From Oxyruncus cristatus (taxonomy: Eukaryota; Chordata; Aves; Passeriformes; Cotingidae): DNA of 64,000 nucleotides. The translations under genes and the position numbers were made by a program. The stretch spans positions 620,239 to 684,238 of the forward strand of contig VXAY01006797.1 in NCBI GenBank assembly GCA_013399855.1, read 5' to 3'. This document shows, in pieces, positions 25,201-37,256 of this stretch; the stretch's first letter is position 1, and every line of letters begins with the position of its first letter. The notes below the pieces were generated by a model. The model was not told where the DNA came from. It worked only from the letters and a program-made list of their open reading frames with translations, and did no database searches.

Positions 25201-25304
25201 TCCTTCCTTCCTTCCTTCCTTCCTTCCTTCCTTCCTTCCTTCCTTCCTTCCTTCCTTCCTTCCTTCCTTCCTTCCGCCCGCCCGCCTGTCCGTCCGTCCG
25301 TCCG
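25201..25304. repeat. Compound (TTCC)n-(GCCC)n-(GTCC)n microsatellite
   Basis: About 75 bases of perfect TTCC repeat (25201-25275) are followed by three near-units of GCCC and four units of GTCC to about 25304. The plus-strand frame over it (poly FLPS) is an artefact of the repeat. A perfect tetranucleotide array of this length is likely polymorphic. Confidence 0.97.
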
Positions 25305-27254
25305 CTCCCATTTTTTTTAGTTACAACAAAGCTAGGCAGCTGTCAGGGGTCCTGGAGTAATGCCCAATTTTGGTGTGGACTGTAGTTCTAGGGGCTGTGA
25401 TGCAGGTTGTTGATGTTGTCAACCTCAGTGTCTGTCCCAGAGTGGAGTCTCCTGCAGGTACTGGTCTCTGGCTGAAAATTCTGGCAGGAAGGAAGGCAAT
25501 CTGAGAGGGTTGGACAAAACTCACATTCATTATACATGGAATATTTTAAGTTTAAAATTTCTGGTTTGGCATTTTGGCAGTTTCTGCCAAAACAAAGCAC
25601 TGAGCTCTTTTAAAATTTCTGAATTTCTACCCAAAGTTCCCTTTATTACCAATTGTAATTAACGACTGTTTGATCCGAAGACATGAGAACTAGTGACCTC
25701 TGCCATGCTATTTCCCCCCCACACTTGTTCAGTGTTCTTCTCTTAGGATAGCATCTGTTAGTGTTTCTTTCCAGTCCTCTCTTTACTAGATTGTAAAAAT
25801 CCTTTTCTTTAACCTTTTTTCATAGATCACAACTTTAAATCTCTTCTTGTTTTCAGTTTTCTCTTAGATTCTTAACGTACCACCTGGAAGTGACAGGAAA
25901 ATTTCTGTTACATAAAAGTAAAATTATGCAAGTATTTATTGTTTACTAATCTCTCATTTCTTAATATCCCTGAATTTGCAGTCACTCTCAATTGTCTGGA
26001 TTATGGATTAATAGGGGTTTGCACCCCTCAGTGCTTGACTGCCAGACATTGCCATGAGTGATGTAGATGACAACTCATCACACGTTGCTTCTTCTGTGTA
26101 CCACTCTTTAAGTCTGCATCTGTGCTGTGCAGAAAAGAGTCTACAGGTATTTCCAAAATTGAATGTTTGTGTTGTTAATTTATATGAGTTTCATGTTGTC
26201 TGTATTCTTGATTTTTCCTACATTGGGAAATGGAGAATTATCTGACCTGAGTGAGAAATTCACAATGGATTACAGATCTGGGGCATGGCAGAGGATAAAA
26301 AGGTTTTCTGTAAGTATGGAGACAAGGAGGTGTTGTGTATGCTCTGTGTTGTGTGACTCATATCACTTGTATTAAAAAACCATCTACACTGTATTTTAAA
26401 ACAGCACTATTTTGAGGCAGCACCCTGCAATAACGGCCAGTGCACAATAAACAAACTTTAAGCTGCATGAGGAAAGCAGACATCAGATATCTTTCACAGC
26501 TCCCCCGAAGGTGCTTGCAGCTGTTTCTCTAGCCTTGAAGTATATCTTTAGTGACTTAAAGTGAATATAGCTCATTTAGATATCCCTAACTCAGCTTTCA
26601 GTAGTTGCTGTGGGTGCAGAAAGCTCTCTTTTATAATGCTCAAAAGCTGCCTTAGATCCTGATGAATGTCTTTTTTTCTCTATTGAAACATTCAGCAGTT
26701 GCCCTAGACAATTTTTTTTGTTTACAAATTCATGAGTACATGTAGGGTGAGTCAGGAAAATCCTGAAATAGCCACTGAGTACTTTGTATTTTCTGTTCAG
26801 CTATTTTGTAACGAGTAGAAGAGAGAAGAAGTCAAAACACAGTGTTGCTATATTAAATACTGCATCACCTTTCCCATCTGCTATTTCTGTGACTTCATCA
26901 CCATTTCAGCTTTTCAGACTGGTATATTAGGACATTCCTTTTGCACCATGTTATTGGATACCCTTGAGGGGTCTACTTGCCCTCCCTTACAAAACATGCA
27001 AGAAAGCTTGTTCCTGGGAATACTCCTTTAGCCATTATCATCCATGAGTCTATGATAGATGACAAATGATGTTTGGATTTTGATTAGCTGATTAGGAGTG
27101 CCTATAGACTTGTGGAGACACCATTCATTTCTGTGGAAGGGAGACACAGCTGCAGTGGCTGTCTTTGGGGTGCAGATCTGTGTACATTGGAATTTAATGA
27201 TGTAGTCCTTTTAGTAGGAAACTCCCTAGCCAGTCAACTGAATAATGAAACAAA
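25305..27254. other. Unassigned stretch
   Basis: Overlapping 63-79 codon frames at 25321-25600, 26054-26375 and 27112-27351 have no supporting motif. The last runs into the LTR and is partly made by it. A GTAAGTATGG donor-like site at 26310 lacks a good upstream acceptor. Confidence 0.4.
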
Positions 27255-27259
27255 CCCAT

Positions 27260-27968
27260 TGTGCTGGTTTAAAGGTAAACTGACAGGGGAAATAAAGCTA
27301 ACTCGAGAGATTAACAGTCAGAATGACAATTTAATGAAAATAATGCAATAAATACAATTTTATAGATGAACAATTGGTTCCAATCCACCAAAAACCCGGC
27401 ACGCTGGGGCACGAACAGAATGGTGTTCGTTGGCCCCCTTGCTGAGCCCCACGTGGGGCCCCTCTGAGTCCCAAAGAAAAGAGAGAGGAGGAAAAAAAAC
27501 CTGTTGAGGCCAGTGATGGCTGCAGTCCGGTTAGAAGTGGTAGTCACAGTCCAATTGAAGGCAGTGGCTGTAATCCAATTGAAGGCAGTGGCTGTAATCC
27601 AAATTAGAGCAGTGGTCCCAGTGGATGAGGTTTTGGTCCTCCTCTCGATCCCACAAGTGGCACCAGAAGTCTCCCAACCCCAAGATTATATCTCCTCCCA
27701 TTCCAGCAGCAATGTCCAGCCCCTTTTCCCAGGGCAGGGAGTTTCACAGTGGGTGATTGTGAGTCCTGGGTGTGAGGACTGCAACATCTCCTTATCAACA
27801 GGCCTCTTAACACCCAGCACATAGCCTGAGGGGTGGGGTGTGCTCTGGGCATCTGCTGCAAATGGTCTATTGTTAAGCTTCTGGGAAATGGCATAGAGGG
27901 TATAGAATACACAGTTTGGGTTACACCCATGCAGTGATGAACTAGTCCCAGCTCTTCCAACTAGGACA
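27260..27968 (-). mobile_element. Solo LTR of an avian endogenous retrovirus, with 5-bp target-site duplication
   Basis: The element starts TGTGCTGGTTTAAAGG and ends CCAACTAGGACA, so it has TG...CA termini (in minus orientation TGTCCTAGTTGG...CCAGCACA, a common avian LTR start and end). The pentamer CCCAT lies directly before it (27255-27259) and is repeated exactly after it (27969-27973). This perfect 5-bp target-site duplication fixes both ends. There is no internal retroviral sequence on either side, so it is a solo LTR left by LTR-LTR recombination. A 5-bp duplication and about 709 bp length suit the ERVL (class III) group, but class assignment is from general family knowledge. Orientation rests on the avian TGTCCT... 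start. Frames inside it on both strands, including part of a 155-codon one at 27686-28153, are by-products. Confidence 0.87.
27551..27598. repeat. Two identical 24-bp tandem repeats inside the LTR
   Basis: The 24-base unit beginning CCAATTGAAGGCAGTGG occurs twice in perfect tandem (27551-27574, 27575-27598), with a diverged third copy starting at 27599. Repeats of this kind in retroviral LTRs often carry enhancer sites and vary in number between copies; function here is inferred only. Confidence 0.9.
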
Positions 27969-27973
27969 CCCAT

Positions 27974-30154
27974 CATTTGCATCAGAAGATTAAGAAGAAA
28001 GACAATAACAGTGACTTGAAAGCAACTTAAAGAAGCGAAAATGAGATAGAGTGGAGACATTAAGAGCCATGGAGGGGGAAAACACTGGACTTGGCTTAAA
28101 AGAGTAAGGAACAAGGACATAAGAAAAAAGGCATATAGAGAAGACACATGCAAAAACCTAAGAATACATGAGAATAAGTGTGTCTAAAGTGTGAGTGAGG
28201 AAAAGAAATTTTTTGAAAGAACTTCCTGGGGAAATAGCTTCCCTTCTGTTTGGCATTGGTCTTCAGTGTCACAAGGGAACTGGGACCAGCTTCTCTGGTG
28301 CTCTGCATGCCTAGCTGCTGAAATGGAGATTTGTTTCAAAGTTGACTGAGATTTTACAGCTAGTCAGTACTTTATGGTGCTGAAAACATTCCCACAGATA
28401 GGATTCTAAGGTGTTTAGCTGGCACTAGTTTCAAAGTCTGTTATATTAGTGATGTAGCTCGGCAGATACAGACTGGAGGAGCAAATTCCTTTAATTGCAT
28501 GTAAAAAGAAATCTGGATTACTTCTCTTGTGTTTTGTGTCTGCTTACCTCTGGGAAGTGTTTCTGGAAGTAGTAAAAATCTTTTACTTTCAGGATTAATA
28601 GTTCTTTTCCTATAACCATCCAGAACCAAATTCTGTGAGGATAGCATCATGAAGAGCACTAGCAGGGCCCTTTGACAACTCGCACTGTCTGGTGCAGCTA
28701 CTTGCTTTGGTTTGGAAAAGTAAGGGATCAGAGGTGGAGGAGGTCAAACGTGCATAGTGGTCTATGCAATAGAAGAGGTTGCAAGTGCATGCAAAATGGA
28801 ATTAATCGTTTAAATTGGAGCATGGTTTAGCTTTAGATTAAGTATGTCTAACTTGATTATAGCTTGTTATTGGTCCCCCCAGTTATGATGCTGCAGTTCA
28901 GTGATACCATGGAAAGAAAAAATAGAGAGCTTAGAAAAAAAAAATCAGAAAACATGTTGTAAATTTATCCTTTCTGATGCGTGTGTTTAATATCCTTGTG
29001 AAAGGGGTGTTTCGATGGTACAGGAATGATCTGGTATTTCACAATCAAAAATCATCTGTAAACTCTGTATGTATATGTATGTATGTGTGTCTATCTATTA
29101 AAAAAAAAAATTCTGCTAAAGTTTCCTGCACTTGCAGCATCCACTGTTCTGACAATTTTAGAGCTTTAGCAACAGGTTACAGTCATTCTGAACTGTATAT
29201 TGATCATTATTTCATATTTAAAAAAAAAATATTTTTCTGGGAAGGGGTTGGGTCAAGACAAAAGCACTCGCTTCCTAGGACATGCCACCTATTGTTACTT
29301 CAGAAGATGTAAATCATCCTTTTGTCTGTCACTGTCTTCCTGCTGTTCAAGCCCTCCAGAGATGGTTTCTGCAGTCCTGTAAACAGCCAAGAGGTGGGCC
29401 AGGTCTCTTTTGTTAGAGCACATGATGTTTTATTTAACCATCCATCTATGTTGTGCAGTGACTGTGCCACAAGAATTGCACAAAGCTTTTCTTAACTGTA
29501 GGTGGTTGTTCATTTATTAATGTAAACACCATGTGCCTTGGATGTGCGAGCACTAAAAATAAAGTTGCAGAGTTAAAAATAGGTCTCTGGGAGTACTGAG
29601 ATGCTGCTTAATCAGAACCAGCTGCAAGCTGTCTAGAAAATGTAAGTTATATGGAGCCAGATGGCTTTTGCCCTTTTTGCTTTAGACAGCATGTAATTTG
29701 GGTAACTGCAGCTACAGTGATGTATTTTCCCAGTCAAACTGTTTGATAAACATATTTGTTTCAAACAGACACTTTCAATTAGAGAGCCAGTAAAATGTTA
29801 ATTTATTTTAATATTTCTCCACGTGGGTGAGCCAAAGGAAGGTTACATAATACTAAATTCAAAGGCGTGCACAATAACTGCTCACAGCTGTATTCAGCAG
29901 GAGCTGGATTATGACTATGCATCTTTGTACAGCAAAGCTCTTATTCTGGGAACAATCCCACTGAAAGCAACGGAAGAACAATATAAATTAAATTATTAGT
30001 GTAAGGATCAGTGGGACTTCTGTGGAGTAAGTCTGCAGGGGTAAAACATTGTATGAAGTACAGGAAGTGTGTTAGAATGATACTTGGCAAGTGTCCATCA
30101 AAAAACAGCCCATATGATTTCAGGAAGGGTTCCTTGCACACTTTTGCTTAACTG
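27974..30154. other. Unassigned stretch
   Basis: No gene or repeat family is recognised. The frame at 28977-29312 crosses several A-runs and simple 'tatgtatgtgtg' sequence (29066-29085) and is not convincing. The 28441-28659 and 28096-28308 minus frames have no support. Confidence 0.45.
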
Positions 30155-30406
30155 ATGATATTAAAACCCAAACGTGTTCTGAGGCTTGGCAGTTTCCACA
30201 ATTCATCAGCCTGCTGCTGGAGACCTGTGTTCAGACCGTATTTAGGAATGTCAGTGACTAATCTAGGAAGTGAGAAACTGAAGCTCAAGTCTACTTTATT
30301 TGATTTGGAACTACCTGAGGCGGAGGATTATGGTTCGATTGGGAGTCTTGAAGGTGAATACGTCAAACTGCAGGATCATCCTAATTCTATTTACGAGGTC
30401 TACTGA
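30155..30406 (+). pseudogene. Unrecognised 83-codon coding-like frame
   Basis: An ATG frame begins right after an in-frame stop and ends TAC TGA. Its C-terminal third is acidic and tyrosine-rich, reading ELPEAEDYGSIGSLEGEY and closing with SIYEVY. The block contains six CpGs in about 250 bases, well above its neighbours. The two or three Tyr-x-x-hydrophobic motifs resemble phosphotyrosine or sorting signals, but no family is recognised. No acceptor or donor bounds it convincingly. It lies 150 bases upstream of a second open frame (30558-30818) on the same strand, so the two may be parts of one decayed coding sequence. Confidence 0.3.
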
Positions 30407-30557
30407 TCTGCATCTGAGGGAGAGTAGTGTGAAATTGCACAGCCTCAGACCATTCTAGCTGTTTACAAATGAATTGCTATTCAGTCTCATATTACATACC
30501 TAGACTTGTGTTATGATTATAGGAAAAACGTGGGGAAAGGAGGTGGACTGTATTTGA

Positions 30558-30818
30558 GGAAGCAACCTCCCTGGAATTGTTGTAGCTAAAGCCAAGCTCT
30601 ACAAACCTGAAAAGCAAGTCACCAGGTTTTTAGCAGTGATGTCAGATGAAGGCGGTTTTGTAGAAGATCCAGAAAATCAGTCTGGGTTTAAGCAGAGGCT
30701 TTTGAAAGATGGGATTGATAAGGTTCCTGCCTTACAAGCAGATGATACTAAGCAGATGATACAAATTACTTCCAGTTGGCATAAAACACTCATATTGAGT
30801 ATGATAGATATTGAGTGA
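30558..30818 (+). pseudogene. Second unrecognised coding-like frame, 86 codons
   Basis: Open from after a TGA at 30555-30557 to a TGA at 30816-30818. The peptide is polar and well mixed: it runs VAKAKLYKPEKQVTRFLAV, then SDEGGFVEDPENQSGF, and later ADDTKQM. It lacks an early Met, so it would be an internal or broken piece. It is on the same strand as the 30155-30406 frame. No catalytic motif or family is recognised. Old retrocopy, transposon ORF and chance remain open. Confidence 0.28.
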
Positions 30819-32378
30819 TTAAATGTCTCCATATCCTTCTCTCATCAGTGTTTTGCATTTTCGGTGGTAACTGGATTTAGTTAAGGTCTTGATGTTCTTT
30901 TGATATTCTAGCTTTTTTTTTTTAGCCTTAGCACTGTTTGCCGTAATTAAATGAATAAGTGCATTTTCTGAATGAAATGCTCTTTTCTGCATAACCTTTT
31001 CTTTTGGTTCAATAAGGATTTTTCTTTGTCTGCTTCATCCAGTCTCCCAGAATTCCTCTACTTCAATGTCTACCATGCAAATTGTCAACATCTTATAAAT
31101 TTAAGCCTCCTATGAGAAACCACACAAAAATTCCAACCTGTTTCTGACAGTAGCCTAGTTGCCTGGACTAGCTTAGAGATGGGTTGGCAAGGTGAGTTTT
31201 TTTTTATTTTCGTAAATGCTTATATTTAAATGTATTTACAATGCAAATTTGTCTGAAATTGGTAGTGTGGCATTCTTTCATCGACTTTAATTCTATTGTA
31301 CCTATCATACCCATGAGTCATCAGATTTTTTTCTTTTTAACAACAGGAGGTAGATTAATCAGTCTTTCTGTGGCCTGTGATTTTTTTATACTAGTTGAAA
31401 CCAAGCAGAGTTCTAGGTTAGAGGGAAGCATTTCAGTATGAAAATAACTTTCAGAAGTGCTTAGAAAATGCAGTTATTGACTTTTTTTTTCTTTTAATTG
31501 CTCTTGTTTGGTTTGTTTGATTATTGGCTGAAACTGCTAGTGATTTAAGAACTTGCAAATCTGTCCTTGCCTGAACGTGATTGCAGGTTCAATTTACAAG
31601 TGGTTCTTAAAATAGTAACACTTAGAGTCAGTTTCTAAGATGTTTTAGGTTGAAATCAAATTATAGGAATTTACTAGTTTTTGACAGCAGAAGTGATAAA
31701 GCTGTGCAGATGAATTTTTAAGTACCTGTATACATGACATTCGGTCTTAAACTGAAGAGTGCCTGGATTTAGATCATCCCAGCTGTAGGAAAAGCTCTGT
31801 GATGATTTGATTGCTTCCAGGCTTTCTCACTGAAGTATTTTGTCAGTGACCTAAAAATGGTTACTACTCTATTTACCTTAGGATAATTGTGACCCACTCC
31901 TAAACAGGAGAGCAAGAAAGGAAGGGGAAATAAGATCGCCTGAGCTCTTTGGCTGACACTGCAGCATTTCCTTTGTTAAGAGTCTGTAGAGAAGAGAATG
32001 TGTTGCATATCTACTATTTTCTTCCCTTGCACACTTATCTGTTGAGGAGATTAAGTTTAGACATAGAATTAGCTTTATGTTGATTATGCTGTTGGTCAGA
32101 TCTGAATGGGTACAAGCAAAGAAGTATGCTCTGCCACTGAAGGTATTTGCAGTACATTATTTGTGCAATGGGAGCTCGTTACTTTTAAGGGAAGGAAGAG
32201 CAGGAAGGGATGCTTTTGATCAGATTTAAAGCAAATAATTGACTTCTGAATATGGTGATTGTACTCTAACTTCTAAAATTTCAAGTAACTTCCTTCGCAA
32301 ATGTTTCATGAAGTATCTAAATATTTCACTTAAATGGAATCACAATAAAGAATTCCTCATTCTGATGTTTTTAGCATG
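30819..32378. other. Unassigned stretch
   Basis: A strong donor (CAAG|GTGAGT, about 31191) follows a 41-nt segment after CTGTTTCTGACAG, and a TTTTTAACAACAG acceptor at about 31347 precedes 30 open codons. Neither has a convincing partner. No repeat family is seen. Confidence 0.4.
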
Positions 32379-32592
32379 GGATACCTTTCACTGGACCATC
32401 TTGCTCAAAGCCCTGTCCAACCTGCCCTTGAACATTTCCAGGGATCAGACATCCACAAGCTCTCTGGGCAACCTGTTTCAGTGCCTCACTACCCTCTCTG
32501 TAAAGAATTCCTTCCTAATATCTAATGTAAATCTGTCCTCTTTCAATTTAAAGCCATTACCCCTTGTCCTATCACTACATGTCCTTGTTTAA
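32379..32592 (-). mobile_element. CR1 LINE 3' region (F/B-like type)
   Basis: The plus strand reads as the antisense of a CR1 3' end: 'gggatacctttcactggac', 'tgctcaaagccctgtccaa', 'ctctctgggcaacctgttt', 'gtaaagaattccttcctaa', then 'cattaccccttgtcctatc'. It is quite close to the family consensus, so it is moderately young. The 5' truncation is at about 32592 and the terminal octamer repeat is missing. It is the inverted counterpart of the copy at 45595-45918. The 117-codon frame 32239-32592 is a by-product. Confidence 0.92.
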
Positions 32593-35500
32593 ATATTAGG
32601 GATTTGCTAATCTGGTACATTTTGACTGAAGTAGCCTCAGAAGCAGCACAGAATAGCAGGAGCAGCATAACATGTAGCCAGTTAGGGGCTGGAACGTGTG
32701 AAAGACCATCCTGGAGCACGAGTGAGATAGGCTACTAGGAGGTAGAGTTGCCCTATCTTGAAGGATTTCTTTTTAACCGAATTAAACGAACTCATTACCA
32801 CATACAAGAAATTATGACCTCACTTACTGAGAAGTACTCAATATTTCCCAATTATTTAGTTAACTGTTCAGGATTCTCCCTTGTTCTGTTGTAGCAGAGC
32901 CCAAACCTTTCTTAAAGTAAAGGCAGCTGAAGCTGAGAGAGCTGGGCCTTAGTTGTGTGGCTGTCTGGTTGTGTTCGTAGACCTTTGTGTTTAGATAAGA
33001 AACCTCTGTTCCTCCTTCTTGCTGTGCATGGCCTGAGAGTTATTGCAAGCAAGGTAATCTTGGTGTTTCCTCTAAATGATGGATAATTTTAGAATATCTT
33101 ACTATCTGCTTGAATTTGTACATGAAAGTAAATTAACATATTAATTTACCGTGTCTAAGATTGTTTTATGCTCTATTTCTATTTAGATTTTAAGAATAAA
33201 AACCTCTGATTTTCTGGAAAAGGCTAAATTTCTTTCCTGTATAAAAGTAAATACTCCCAAATGTGGAAATGCTGGTTGATTATGCCTGTTTCTAGGCTTA
33301 GCTGGAATTCTCGCTCTGTGATTACTTTTAACATTAGTCTAAAAGTAGATCCTTGTCTTCATTTTAACACTGCCACCAGAAGAGAGAATGCGATTTATTA
33401 AAGTTAAAAAAAAAAATCAAAATTTAATAATTTAAATGCAAATACCCCCTTTTAAAACAAAATTAAGCAGGAAAAAAATAAAGCTGTAATAAAGGCTTAT
33501 ACTTAATTTAGAGGTTCTTTCATGCATTATAGTGTATGATCTTAAAGCTGTCCAGGTTTTTCTGCATGATAGAATTTCTAAGGTCTTTGGGCTTGTTTAC
33601 ACAAGGACACTCAAAAAATTAATCTGCACTAACTAGATTTGAAGTAGATTCATCAAATTGCATTAAATCCTTGTTCAGAATGCTTTTAAAATTAGCTTCC
33701 TTAATTTAGTTTATATTAATTTATTCTGGAAGTGACCTAAACTGTATGGAATTAATTTAATCCTGAATGAGTATCCATAATAGGGTTGAAATAGTTTAAC
33801 TACTCTTTTTTAAAAGTAAGTCTGGATTCTTTGCAAATATCCTGGTTTTTCTCTGAATTTCTTCTTCATTTAAGGTGAAATTTCTAGAATTGGTATTACA
33901 CATGTTTTTTGTGCGGTTTGGGTTGTTTGTGCTTTTTGGGTTGTTTCAGACTCCTTCTGTTGTCATAAGAAAAAACATACTTTTTTGATTTAAAGTATGT
34001 TTGTATTTGTAAGGGAGGGAACCCATTATATCTAGTCATAGTTAGTGACCAGGAAGCAGAGGAAATGAGTTAGTTCAGGGTAGTTATTGGAAAAGAGCTG
34101 AGCTTTTTATTCTATTTGGTAATATATTCCTTCCAGTGCAGTGTATCTTTTGAAGTGTCCCATTATCTGGTTGCTTTTTCCTATCTTTTCTCACAACCTT
34201 TAAAGTGATACATTTCCCTTTTTGTATTTGAAAGGCTGTTGATCTTATGGCATTTTGCTGAGGGATTTCCATATCATTTGTCAGAAAAAATGTAGCAAAA
34301 GAAGAAATGGATCTGTGAGGTTCACTAAATGAAACCATTTTAATATTAATTAGGGTGGATATATAGCTATTAATTACTACCCAAACTAATCAATATTGGA
34401 ATAAATTTTTAATGTAATCAGAGTTTTCCCAAAATATGTATTTCTAAGCAAAAAAAAAAAAAAATTTCTCCATACTTCTTTAGTAGTCTTCAATATTTTA
34501 AATAACAGAATGCCAGAAGAAATAAGTCCAGATTATTTCTTTGTTACTTCTGAGAATCAGGGGATTATGATGACAGTAGAAAGGAAAGAGGAAAGGGATA
34601 TCCCTTTTCTGGCCTTTTTTTATATATGCTAAATAATTAAATTTGCAGCAGTTTTATTTTGGTGGATATGTAGCTAATTTCATTAACTGTAATGGTGTGT
34701 GTGAACATATTCATTCTGTGCATACTCTGCAATAGCCTTTAGTGCTATGTCTGCTTCTAAGTGTGTGCTCTCCCACTGTCCATATATCTCTATAAAGCTT
34801 AACATATTTGAATGTTTGTTGTCACTTTTCCTCCCAGACAGAAGGAAAATGCCTGATGCATCTGATAGACCTTTTTCCAATTTTTACTTAAAATGTCTTT
34901 GAGAGGAAAGAGAAGGAGAGAAAAGGAGGGTGTATGAGATCTGACAGTTGTAGCCCACACAAGGTCTTCTCAGCCCTGAGTAATTGTAAAAGATACTAGT
35001 GGTTCTCATCTTTCTTGGATTAAAAATATGTTGTTGTGTTTGGGGTTTTTTTTAACTAACCTATGTTATTGTATGTTGGGCTTGCTGATGAAAAAGTTGT
35101 AGTATTTTGTTAGATTTTGTGATATTATTTTGAAAATTACTGTTGATACTTGGATTGAAAGACATTGTGACCCCTGTTAGTGCTTATCTGATGTCTGTAT
35201 CCTTAGAAGTTCTCAATTCCAAGCTGCCACACTAATACCTCTCTTCATTCCACCTCATGTTATAATAATCATATTGGAGTCTCATTGCAATTTTCTGTGC
35301 TCAGTGTGAGTTCAAAAGATTTATTTGCATTTCTATCCTGAATGAATTAAAATAATTTTGTTGAAAATGGCTTCACAGGGTTTGAGTTTTCATATCTCTC
35401 AATTCCTACAGACTTATATTCTAATCTTCTGGAAATGCCAACAATTTAAAGGTAAAAGAAACTCAAATACTTCTTAAACATGCATTCAGCATGTCTCCTG

Positions 35501-36551
35501 GATGCTTGAAGAGATGAAACTACTTATTAAATTTAAAGAAGTTACTAATATTCATAATCAAAGCTCAAAAGTTTGATTTTTGGTACACCAACATACCTTT
35601 TTTTTTTGTTTCTATTGATAGAAGATTTCCTTATCAAAAAATGTAAGACTTGCAGGAGTTAACAGTATTGATCCAGGTTATATAACAGTAGGATGAATAT
35701 GAATTTACAAGGAGTTAATTTTCTTACAGCTGGAAAACTAAATCTGGTTTGGGATGTAGAAATATACACTTAAAATTAATATATTCCTATTTTATCAATA
35801 AGTATGTCATTCAAACTCTTAATACTTCTTTGCATGCCAAACTATGTTTCTGGTATCTGTTGAATAGTTTGTGATTGACAAATTCTTGGATTATTTCAAT
35901 GTGAATGTAGGACTGTGAGAAAGATGCTTTCCTTAATAAGCAATAATAATTTCCTGAAGGATTTGTTTTAAATTACATGCTTTTAAAAAATATATGCAAG
36001 TAATATAAAGTATGCTAGGTTTGTGGTTTTGTTTCTTTTTGTTTTGGTTTGGTTTTTTTTACCTTTTTTTTCACAACATAAGAGATGCAATCACAATAAT
36101 GCATAACATAGGAATTGAACAGCACCTGTTTTAGACAGATAACCAGATAAAGCTCTTATCTGAAGAACGGTTCATTTTCGTAGTGGGTCAAAATTTAAGT
36201 AGACTTGAGCCTGAAATGCAATTTTGTAGGAAAATGGAAATTTTGCTGTATTTTCAGAATTTTAAAGATCTGGCAAAACTGGACAAAAAAATCACTGGGA
36301 ATCAGTTCTACAAAACCAGGAGTGCGCAGTCCCAGACACGTAAATTAAATAACGATTCAAATATTCTAGCAGGTTTTCTTTGTTGATTTGGTTGTGGGTT
36401 TTTTTTTTTTTTTTTGATTATTCGAGTGCATGGAGTCAGTCAACTCTGAAGGTATTTTGCAGTAGTGTGGTGTTGGCCAAATGAATGTGTCAGGTATCAG
36501 GTGTCAGGTTTTTTACTGGCATGAATAAACATAGCCACGTTCTTTGCCAGT
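32593..36551. other. Unassigned AT-rich stretch
   Basis: About 4 kb with no convincing gene, RNA gene or repeat family. There are poly-A/T runs near 33407, 34451 and 36399. Small frames (34084-34338 and 34683-34880 minus; 36183-36386 plus) have no supporting signals. Confidence 0.5.
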
Positions 36552-37256
36552 TGTGGTGGGTAGACCCTGGCTGGATGCCAGGTGCCCACCAAAGCTGCTC
36601 TATCCCTCCCCTCCTGAGTTTGCTGGGGAGAGAAAGTATAATGAAAGGCTTGTGCACGGAGATAAGGGCAGAGATATATCCCTCACCAATGACTGTCATG
36701 GTCAAAACAGACTTAACTTGAAGAAATTAAATTTATTGGCAGTCAAATCAGAGTAGCGTAATGTGAAAGTAAATCCCAAACCTTAAAACACCTTCCCCCC
36801 AACTCTCCCTTCTTCGCAGGCTCAATTTCACTCCCGATTTTCTTTATTTCCACCTCTCAAAGGTGCAGAGGCATGGGGAATGGGGGTTGTGGTCAGTTCA
36901 TCACACATTGTTTCTGCCACTCCTTCCTCCTCAGAGGACAGGACTCCTCACACTCCTCCACTACTCCAGTGTGGGTCCCTCCCATGGGAGAAAGTCCTCC
37001 ATGAACTTCTCCAGTGTGAGTCCTTCCCATGGGCCACAGATCTTCATGTACTGGGGTAGTGTGGGTACCTTTCCACAGGGTGCTGTCCTTCAGGAACAGG
37101 CTGCTCCAGCGTGGGTCCCCTGTGGGGTCACAAGCCTTGTCAGCAAACATGCTCCAGTATGGGACCCTCTTCCCATGGGTCCACAGCTCCTACCAGGAGG
37201 CTGCTCAAGCTTGGTTTTCCCATGGGGTACTGAAGGGTATCATATGCAGCTAGCAG
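36552..37256 (-). mobile_element. LTR of a second avian endogenous retrovirus family
   Basis: On the plus strand it opens TGTGGTGGGTAGACCCTGG and 'gatgccaggtgcccaccaaa', the antisense of the familiar avian LTR end '..ggtgggcacctggcatcc..acccaccaca'. It continues through 'ggggagagaaagtataa' and then a CT-rich tract with repeated 'ctccagtgtgggtcc' and 'cccatggg' units. In minus orientation an AATAAA hexamer (plus 36732-36737) precedes the U5-like end, supporting that direction. The far end near 37256 is not sharp and no target-site duplication was found, so it is either a solo LTR with an eroded side or a truncated one. A 138-codon frame (36863-37279) and its antisense are by-products. The ERV class is not certain. 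Confidence 0.78.
36962..37230. repeat. Degenerate 45-53 bp tandem array inside the LTR
   Basis: Six diverged copies of a unit built on 'ctccagYRtgggtcc' plus a following 'cccatggg' or 'ccacaggg' block begin at about 36966, 37011, 37056, 37105, 37153 and 37206. They are spaced 45-53 bases apart. The array gives the repeated PSHG/WVP-like pattern seen in translated frames. Confidence 0.75.

Noticed and set aside
25170..25385. ORF with poly-FLPS
   Set aside because: Pure translation of the TTCC microsatellite.
27686..28153. 155-codon minus-strand ORF
   Set aside because: More than half lies inside the solo LTR and it crosses the LTR boundary; the rest has no motif. Best explained as chance through LTR sequence.
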